From: Chitinophagaceae bacterium
GTDB taxonomy: Bacteria; Bacteroidota; Bacteroidia; Chitinophagales; Chitinophagaceae
DNA: 6,019 nucleotides
Direction of reading: 5' to 3'
Assembly: GCA_016786525.1 (NCBI GenBank)
Contig: JAEUVW010000397.1
Span: forward strand, 1 to 6,019
Made by a program: the position numbers and the translations under genes. The notes below the pieces were generated by a model. It ran no database searches. It had not been told where the DNA came from and was given only the letters and a program-made list of their open reading frames with translations. Positions 1 through 4,604 of this stretch are shown piece after piece; within the stretch, counting starts at the first letter, position 1; every line of letters starts with the position of its first letter.

Positions 1-98
1 ATTTATTTACTTGCAAAACTATCGTTCGCGGTACTTGCCGGCAATACGCAATTGTTCGTATTTACACCACCGGGATCAAAGCGGAAAACCTTTCGGAA
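1..98. other. Left-edge non-coding region, no gene identified
   Basis: I find no recognisable protein here. One forward frame is open from the window edge to a TAA at 106-108 and another runs to a TAG inside the palindrome, but neither gives a recognisable C-terminus, so the tail of an upstream gene can be neither shown nor excluded. A perfect 10-bp palindrome, TTGCCGGCAA, lies at 35-44. An imperfect direct repeat, CGGAAAACCT (82-91) and CGGAAAAACCT (94-104), has a 12-bp period and runs into the large palindrome that follows. Confidence 0.4.
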
Positions 99-131
99 AA
101 ACCTATAAGGTTTTTGAAACCTTATAGGTTT
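99..131. repeat. Perfect nested palindrome (REP-like element or hairpin)
   Basis: The arms AAACCTATAAGGTTT (99-113) and AAACCTTATAGGTTT (117-131) are perfect 15-bp reverse complements separated by only TTG (114-116). Each arm is itself a quasi-palindrome: AAACCT and AGGTTT flank a 3-nt centre. The element can therefore fold as one long hairpin or as two small ones. No uninterrupted T-tract follows on the + strand (TTTACG), so it is not a textbook intrinsic terminator, although the terminal AAA/TTT pairs could help termination in either direction. Similar short AT-flanked palindromes are dispersed in intergenic DNA of many Bacteroidota. Calling it a dispersed repeat is inference, because only one copy is seen here. 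Confidence 0.75.
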
Positions 132-201
132 ACGATGGAAACTATTATCGTATTCAATCGAAGAATAGCCAAATTGCCTGGCGGCTTATTGTGTAATTAT
201 C

Positions 202-209
202 TAATTTTG
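202..209 (+). promoter_or_regulatory. Candidate Bacteroidota -7 element for mqnC (TAATTTTG)
   Basis: TAATTTTG matches the Bacteroidota primary-sigma -7 consensus TAnnTTTG exactly and ends 4 nt before the mqnC ATG. I do not see a good -33 TTTG at the usual ~20-nt spacing; the nearest TTG triplets are at 174-176 and 189-191. If the element is used, transcription would start at or within a few bases of the ATG, giving a leaderless or nearly leaderless mRNA. Confidence 0.5.
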
Positions 210-213
210 CAGG

Positions 214-1335
214 ATGCAATTACAGGAACTGTATGCCAAAGCATTGCGCTTTGAGTTTTTGAGTATAGAGGAAGGCGTTTTCCTGCACCAACATGCGCCA
301 CTGACGGAGTTGATGTATGTGGGTAATGAGCTGCGCAAAAAGCAGGTACCCTACAACAAAGTAACCTGGATCATCGACAGGAACATGAACACCACGAATG
401 TTTGTGTCGCCAACTGTAAGTTCTGCAATTTCTACCGTATCCCGGGGCACCCGGATTCGTATATCACGGATATCGAAACGTACAAAAGGAAGATTGAAGA
501 AACCTTCCGCTACGGGGGCGAACAACTGTTGCTGCAGGGCGGACACCATCCCGGCCTGGGCATAGAATACTATACCGACCTGTTCCGCGAGCTGAAGCAA
601 TTGTACCCGCAGCTGAAACTGCATGCCCTCGGTCCGCCCGAAGTGGCCCATATCTGTAAAGTATCGGGTATCAGCCACAGGGAGGCCCTGGAACGGCTGA
701 AAGAAGCCGGCATGGACAGCATGCCCGGTCCCGGCGCCGAAATACTGAATGACCGCGTACGCCGCCTGATCTCGAAAGGCAAATGCGGTGCGCAGGAATG
801 GCTGGACATTATGAAAGAAGCACACCAGATCGGCCTGACCACTTCGGCGACGATGATGTTCGGACATGTGGAGACCATAGAAGAGCGCTTCGAGCACCTC
901 GTGAAACTGCGCGAAGTTCAGGCCATGAAACCCGAAGGAGCAAAAGGTTTTCTCGCCTTTATTCCCTGGACTTTCCAGGACGTAGACACCTTGCTGGCAC
1001 GCATCCGCAAAACCAAATACGATACCAGCGGGGAAGAATATATCCGTATGATTGCCCTTTGCCGCATCATGCTGCCGAATGTAAAAAACATCCAGGCTTC
1101 CTGGCTGACGGTAGGCAAGCATGTGGCCCAAATGTGCCTGCATGCCGGGGCAAACGACTTCGGCTCCATTATGATCGAAGAAAACGTGGTCAGCGCTGCA
1201 GGAGCACCGCACCGGTTCACCGCAGCAGGCATCCAGCAGGCGATCCGGGAAGCAGGTTTCGAACCGCAGTTGCGCAACCAGCAATATGAGTTCCGGGAAA
1301 TGCCCCAACTCGAAGAGCAGGTCATTACTTATTAA
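214..1335 (+). CDS. mqnC: Cyclic dehypoxanthinyl futalosine synthase (radical SAM), MqnC
   Basis: This 373-aa cytoplasmic radical-SAM enzyme of the futalosine route to menaquinone cyclises dehypoxanthine futalosine to its cyclic form. The [4Fe-4S]/SAM motif CxxxCxxC is intact at Cys64, Cys68 and Cys71, within the typical context TTNVCVANCKFCNFYR. Other family blocks are LQGGHHP (107-113), PGPGAEIL (171-178), the ATMMFGHVET segment (212-221) and HAGANDFGSIMIEENVVSAAG-like sequence near the C-terminus (310-330). Length and motifs fit MqnC better than its paralogue MqnE (aminofutalosine synthase) or CofH, the main alternatives. The ATG at 214 gives the expected N-terminus (ELYAKALRFEFLSIEEG), so an exactly placed upstream promoter element does not argue for a later start. 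The other mqn genes are absent from the window, so the gene appears to stand alone. It converges on murF with 3 bp between stop codons. Where homologues usually read PGGGAEI, Pro173 replaces a glycine. Confidence 0.93.
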   Translation: MQLQELYAKALRFEFLSIEEGVFLHQHAPLTELMYVGNELRKKQVPYNKVTWIIDRNMNTTNVCVANCKFCNFYRIPGHPDSYITDIETYKRKIEETFRYGGEQLLLQGGHHPGLGIEYYTDLFRELKQLYPQLKLHALGPPEVAHICKVSGISHREALERLKEAGMDSMPGPGAEILNDRVRRLISKGKCGAQEWLDIMKEAHQIGLTTSATMMFGHVETIEERFEHLVKLREVQAMKPEGAKGFLAFIPWTFQDVDTLLARIRKTKYDTSGEEYIRMIALCRIMLPNVKNIQASWLTVGKHVAQMCLHAGANDFGSIMIEENVVSAAGAPHRFTAAGIQQAIREAGFEPQLRNQQYEFREMPQLEEQVITY

Positions 1336-1338
1336 AGC

Positions 1339-2622
1339 TTACAGCGCTTCCAGCAATTTTTCCATTTTACTGCCCCTGGACCCTTTGACCAGGATCAGGC
1401 TGTGTGCAGGCTTGTGCGCGGAAAGGTAGCCTGCGGCGGCATCCGAGTCTGCAAACCAGCTTAAATCACCTTTACAGGGCTCATATTCCTGCCCCACAAG
1501 GATCACTTCTTTCCAGGACCATTGCCCGATGAAGCCGACCAGGGCCTGGTGTTCAAAGGCCTCTTCCTGCCCCATCTCCTTCATGGCGCCCAGCCATAGT
1601 ATTTTATTGTCGCCTTCCAGCCCTGCAAAGTTGCTAATAGCAGCCCGCATGCTGGTGGGATTGGCATTGTAAGCATCCAGTATGACCCTGTTGGTCCCAC
1701 GTTCCACCAGTTGGGAGCGGCTGTTGTCCGGCAGGTAATTTTCTATAGCGGCTTTGATCTGCTCCTTGCTGACACCGAAATGAGCGCCCACAGCCACTGC
1801 CAGCATAATGTTGGGGAAGTTGTAATCGCCGACCAGCTGGCTGTGTACGGCTACGGAAAACCCGGGTGCCTGTACGGCCACATTCAGTGTCATCTGGTGG
1901 CCGGAGATCTGCCCGGTATAGGTAGCATCGGTGCTGCCATAAGTAATTTGCTTTTCAATTCCTGCAGCCATTTCCTGCAGGTACTCCAGGTCTGCATTCC
2001 GGAAAATTGTGCCTTTGTTTTCGCGGATAAAATCATAAAGCTCCCCTTTACCCTTCCGGACGCCTTCGATGCCGCCAAAGCCCTCCAGGTGGGCCTTTCC
2101 GCAATTGTTGATGATGCCGTAATCAGGCAGGGCAACGCTGCAGTAAGCGGCGATTTCTTTTTGGTGGTTGGCACCCATCTCAATAACCGCCATCTCTGCA
2201 TCCTGCTTTATTTTCAGGATGGTCAGCGGTACTCCGATATGGTTATTCAGGTTGCCTTCGGTAGCGTAAGTGATGAATTTCTGTGCCAGCACCGCAGTGA
2301 CCAGCTCTTTTGAAGTAGTCTTACCGTTAGAGCCGGTGATCGCAATAAAGGGTATCGGCAACTGCTGCCTGTGGTGCCGGGCCAGCTGCTGCAGCGCGGT
2401 CAGCACGTCATCGACCAATATAAAGCGCTCGTCAAGCCTGTATTGCACTTCATCCACTACGGCATAAGCAGCACCGAGCGCTATTGCTTTTTCAGCAAAT
2501 GCATTGCCGTTAAAACTCGGGCCCTTTAAGGCAAAAAAAACAGCGCCGGCTTCAATCTTCCGGGTATCGGTGGAAACTGCCGGGTGCTGCAGGTAAATCT
2601 GGTACAGGGATTCGATGTTCAA
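1339..2622 (-). CDS. murF: UDP-N-acetylmuramoyl-tripeptide--D-alanyl-D-alanine ligase, MurF
   Basis: MurF is the ATP-dependent Mur ligase that adds D-Ala-D-Ala to the UDP-MurNAc-tripeptide, the last cytoplasmic step of peptidoglycan precursor synthesis. Numbering from the TTG at 2622 (427 aa), an N-terminal substrate domain with STDTRK (17-22) precedes the P-loop TGSNGKTT (96-103). Next come GNLNNHIGVP (about 123-132), EMGAN (148-152), and AHLEGFGG followed by GKGEL, whose Lys192 is the likely carbamylated lysine. The C-terminal domain has LDAYNANPTSM (315-325) and KGSRGSKME (413-421). The frame stays open to another TTG at 2691. I prefer 2622 because family proteins begin MNIE-LY, matching TTG-AAC-ATC-GAA here; the 23 extra residues resemble nothing in the family and would be encoded by a terminator hairpin; and a purine-rich AAAAGAGAAG lies just upstream. 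No ATG is available near the N-terminus. The gene follows gldJ on the same strand, but the terminator between them implies weak read-through or its own promoter, for which I see only a poor candidate (TATTTTTA, 2641-2648). Confidence 0.93.
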   Translation of the reverse strand: MNIESLYQIYLQHPAVSTDTRKIEAGAVFFALKGPSFNGNAFAEKAIALGAAYAVVDEVQYRLDERFILVDDVLTALQQLARHHRQQLPIPFIAITGSNGKTTSKELVTAVLAQKFITYATEGNLNNHIGVPLTILKIKQDAEMAVIEMGANHQKEIAAYCSVALPDYGIINNCGKAHLEGFGGIEGVRKGKGELYDFIRENKGTIFRNADLEYLQEMAAGIEKQITYGSTDATYTGQISGHQMTLNVAVQAPGFSVAVHSQLVGDYNFPNIMLAVAVGAHFGVSKEQIKAAIENYLPDNSRSQLVERGTNRVILDAYNANPTSMRAAISNFAGLEGDNKILWLGAMKEMGQEEAFEHQALVGFIGQWSWKEVILVGQEYEPCKGDLSWFADSDAAAGYLSAHKPAHSLILVKGSRGSKMEKLLEAL

Positions 2623-2647
2623 AGCTTCTCTTTTAAGTTGTAAAAAT

Positions 2648-2677
2648 AAAAAACCCGCCAGATATCGGCGGGTTTTT
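2648..2677 (-). terminator. Intrinsic terminator downstream of gldJ (symmetrical)
   Basis: The stem CCCGCC (2654-2659) pairs with GGCGGG (2667-2672) around the 7-nt loop AGATATC. It is flanked by six A's (2648-2653) and five T's (2673-2677), which extend the stem. Read on the minus strand, the hairpin is followed by TTTTTTATTTTTA, a strong U-tract, and it starts 18 nt after the gldJ stop codon. On the plus strand it also ends in five T's, so it could work in both directions. It lies entirely between gldJ and the preferred murF start, with 25 nt left before that TTG. Confidence 0.88.
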
Positions 2678-2695
2678 ATATCGTTCAGCAATTGC

Positions 2696-4234
2696 TTATT
2701 TCTTTTTCCTTTTACCGGAGAAGTAATTGCCTGCTTTGTCTTTGTTCACGCCATTGGGGCTGCCCAGGCGATCCATAGCACAACGGAAACCGATAGACGA
2801 GCTTGATTTATCAGACTGCATAAAACGGCGTGTACCGGGAGACATATAGTAAGCGCGGTCTTTCCAGGATCCACCTTTGTACACTTTTGACTCGTTGTTG
2901 ACCAGGGAGGTTTTACCATAGTCGTACACGTAGTTGAAGATACCGTTCAGGCTGTCATCGTCACCGATATTGCGCACATCGGAACCTTTCATACGGAAGT
3001 TGTTTCCGGTACCGGCCATTTCGTTGGAATCCAGCATACGCCTTGTCAGCAGACCCAGGCTGTCTTTTTCTTCCAGGGCACCGTCTTCATTGTTGCGAAC
3101 GTATGTTTTAAACACGTTACCACGGAAAGGACGGAAGTCTTCAACATCCTGGTGAGATGTAGGACGATAAGTATCCAGCACCCACTCACTGACGTTACCG
3201 GCCATATTGTACAGGCCCAGTGCGTTAGGTTGGAAAGAGCCTACAGGGCTGGTGATGTCTGCATTATCATTCAGACCACCGGCGATACCCATGTTATCAC
3301 CTGCACCACGTTTGTAGTTGTCCAGGAATTCACCCTGGTAAGAGTTACGGATTCCATAACGGGTAGTATTAGGATCTCCCCAGGTATAGGTATTCCTGTT
3401 GGTGATCACCTCTTCACCGCGACGACGTTTCGTAGCAGGCTCAGGGTTGTTGCCTTTCAGACCCAATGCAGCATATTCCCATTCCGCTTCTGTTGGGAGG
3501 CGGTAAGCCGGCAGGAAGATACCATCTGAATAGTTGACGCTACGTTTACCGGAACCATTGGGGTCAAGATCCCTTTTGCGGTTACCACCGGCAAGACCTT
3601 CATACTGACCGGCGATATACGTCTGGTCGTTGTAAATATCTTCGTTCACCTGGTTCGGGTTCTTTTTCAGTTTACCGCTTTTGATCAGGATCATCTCATT
3701 CACACGGTCTGTGCGCCATTTACAGTATTCATTGGCCTGGTTCCAGGACACACCGACAACGGGGTAATTGTTGTAGGCAGCGTGACGGAAATAATATTCT
3801 ACCATCGGCTCATTGTAAGACAATGCACTCCTCCATGCCGTACTATCGGGCAGGGTGCGTGCTACCAGGTCCGGGTAGTCGGCAGAGTAGGCCCTGCCTG
3901 TCCAGTACGTGTATTCACGATAGTGAACGTTGGCCACCTCTGTCTCATCCATATAGAAAGAAGATACTGATACGGTACGGGGTATGTTAGTACGTTCGTC
4001 CTCAAGGTTTTCTTCTGTCTGCCCCATTGTAAAACGACCGCCCTCTACAAATACAAGACCTGGACCTGTTTGCTGGCCTGGATAATTCGGCACGTCAAAT
4101 CCGCCAAGTTTTGGATCATTGTAATTCCAGCCTGTTTTGCTAGAAACACCACCACCCTTATTGGAAGAGCAGGCAGATAAGAGCGTAACCGTTCCAACAC
4201 ACAGCAAGCTCATATTAATGAGTGTTCTTTTCAT
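2696..4234 (-). CDS. gldJ: Gliding motility / type IX secretion lipoprotein GldJ
   Basis: This 512-aa lipoprotein has a basic start (MKR), a hydrophobic stretch (about 5-19) and the lipobox LSAC with lipidated Cys22. The rest is a formylglycine-generating-enzyme/SUMF1-type domain. It opens with FVEGGRFTMG (62-71) and SFYMDETEVANVHYREY (92-108), continues through YPVVGVSWNQANEYCKWRTDRVNE (157-180), RLPTEAEWEYAA (245-256) and NMAGNVSEWVLDTY (343-356), and ends with KGGSWKDRA (453-461) and SIGFRCA (480-486). In catalytic FGEs two cysteines follow the GGS motif; here the matching positions appear to be Asp459 and Met464, so a structural rather than enzymatic role is expected. The YREYTYW and WRTDRVNE segments, length and porU/murF neighbourhood point to GldJ rather than its paralogue GldK, the main alternative. 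GldJ is needed for T9SS secretion and gliding and stabilises other Gld lipoproteins. The protein ends in a very basic tail, GKRKKK (507-512). An intrinsic terminator follows, and porU diverges upstream. Confidence 0.88.
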   Translation of the reverse strand: MKRTLINMSLLCVGTVTLLSACSSNKGGGVSSKTGWNYNDPKLGGFDVPNYPGQQTGPGLVFVEGGRFTMGQTEENLEDERTNIPRTVSVSSFYMDETEVANVHYREYTYWTGRAYSADYPDLVARTLPDSTAWRSALSYNEPMVEYYFRHAAYNNYPVVGVSWNQANEYCKWRTDRVNEMILIKSGKLKKNPNQVNEDIYNDQTYIAGQYEGLAGGNRKRDLDPNGSGKRSVNYSDGIFLPAYRLPTEAEWEYAALGLKGNNPEPATKRRRGEEVITNRNTYTWGDPNTTRYGIRNSYQGEFLDNYKRGAGDNMGIAGGLNDNADITSPVGSFQPNALGLYNMAGNVSEWVLDTYRPTSHQDVEDFRPFRGNVFKTYVRNNEDGALEEKDSLGLLTRRMLDSNEMAGTGNNFRMKGSDVRNIGDDDSLNGIFNYVYDYGKTSLVNNESKVYKGGSWKDRAYYMSPGTRRFMQSDKSSSSIGFRCAMDRLGSPNGVNKDKAGNYFSGKRKKK

Positions 4235-4289
4235 AATTCTGAGAAAAATATTTACTACTTAATTAAGTCCGATTTTGTTAAAAGTCCTA

Positions 4290-4320
4290 CAATAGTAGAG
4301 CAACTTTTTGAGAATGTCAA
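4290..4320 (-). promoter_or_regulatory. Candidate gldJ promoter (TTGACA - 17 nt - TACTATTG)
   Basis: On the minus strand TTGACA (4320-4315) is followed after 17 nt by TACTATTG (4297-4290). The distal box contains the TTG of the Bacteroidota -33 element. The proximal box differs at one position from TAnnTTTG (A for the first T of TTTG). Transcription would start roughly 50 nt upstream of the gldJ ATG at 4234. I find no exact TAnnTTTG on this strand in the spacer, so this is the best candidate rather than a secure call. Confidence 0.4.
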
Positions 4321-4562
4321 GTATTTGACCATCGTTTTTTCAAAAAATCTTTTTTTAAACCGCAAATTCAAGCCTTACCCTGCCGCAATTTCTTTTGCAT
4401 AATTTGCTTTGGTTGAATAAGGTGCCCTAAAATACGCTTTATTTTGCAGACGGCAAGGCTGTTGCCTGTGGTAACATAATAAAATGGTAAAATATCCGTT
4501 TTATTTGCGGCCCCGGGCCAGAGCTTCACCACTTGTATCTGCTTAAATTCCATTACTTAGTG

Positions 4563-4570
4563 TAACTTTG
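4563..4570 (+). promoter_or_regulatory. Candidate -7 element for porU (TAACTTTG)
   Basis: TAACTTTG fits the Bacteroidota -7 consensus TAnnTTTG exactly and is the only exact match on the plus strand in the spacer. It lies 34 nt before the porU ATG, predicting a 5' leader of about 30 nt that is A-rich just before the start (AAAAAACA). No matching -33 element is obvious at the usual spacing; the nearest TTG (4532-4534) is about 28 nt upstream, too far by usual rules. Confidence 0.5.
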
Positions 4571-4604
4571 ATTATATATCCTCGCCGCTAAAAAAACATT
4601 TACT

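Larger units (their letters stand above)
4235..4604. other. Divergent gldJ/porU intergenic region (370 bp)
   Basis: This spacer holds no convincing gene. It is AT-rich near gldJ and contains an A/T-tract block at 4335-4356: six T, C, six A, TC, seven T. That block includes the perfect palindrome TTTTTTCAAAAAA and would be expected to bend DNA. Further right there is a short hairpin, GGCAA (4452-4456) with TTGCC (4462-4466), and a GC-rich quasi-palindrome GGCCCCGGGCC (4509-4519) in otherwise AT-rich DNA. A 61-codon frame on the minus strand (4553-4368) has no recognisable motif. Candidate promoters for gldJ (4290-4320) and porU (4563-4570) lie towards the two ends, leaving about 240 bp of unexplained DNA between them. 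Confidence 0.6.

Noticed and set aside
99..131. CRISPR repeat interpretation of the palindrome
   Set aside because: Only one copy is present, with no spacers and no cas genes nearby.
3..251. Plus-strand frame open from the left edge through the palindrome into mqnC
   Set aside because: It overlaps the mqnC start, translates the palindrome into low-information sequence, and resembles no protein I know.
220..1308. 362-codon open frame on the minus strand, antisense to nearly all of mqnC
   Set aside because: Its translation has no recognisable motif, while the opposite strand encodes a complete MqnC with all family blocks. Long antisense frames commonly arise from codon bias.
1331..1365. Possible terminator at the mqnC/murF junction (AAGC...GCTT)
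   Set aside because: The stem is only four base pairs and lacks an adjacent T-tract; it is too weak to call.
1711..2313. 200-codon plus-strand frame inside murF
   Set aside because: It is antisense to well-conserved Mur ligase motifs, including the region between the P-loop and the C-terminal domain, and has no motif or context of its own.
4368..4553. 61-codon minus-strand frame in the gldJ/porU spacer
   Set aside because: There is no recognisable domain, signal peptide or ribosome-binding site, the composition is non-descript, and it lies across structured intergenic DNA. It could be revived only by conservation or ribosome-profiling data.
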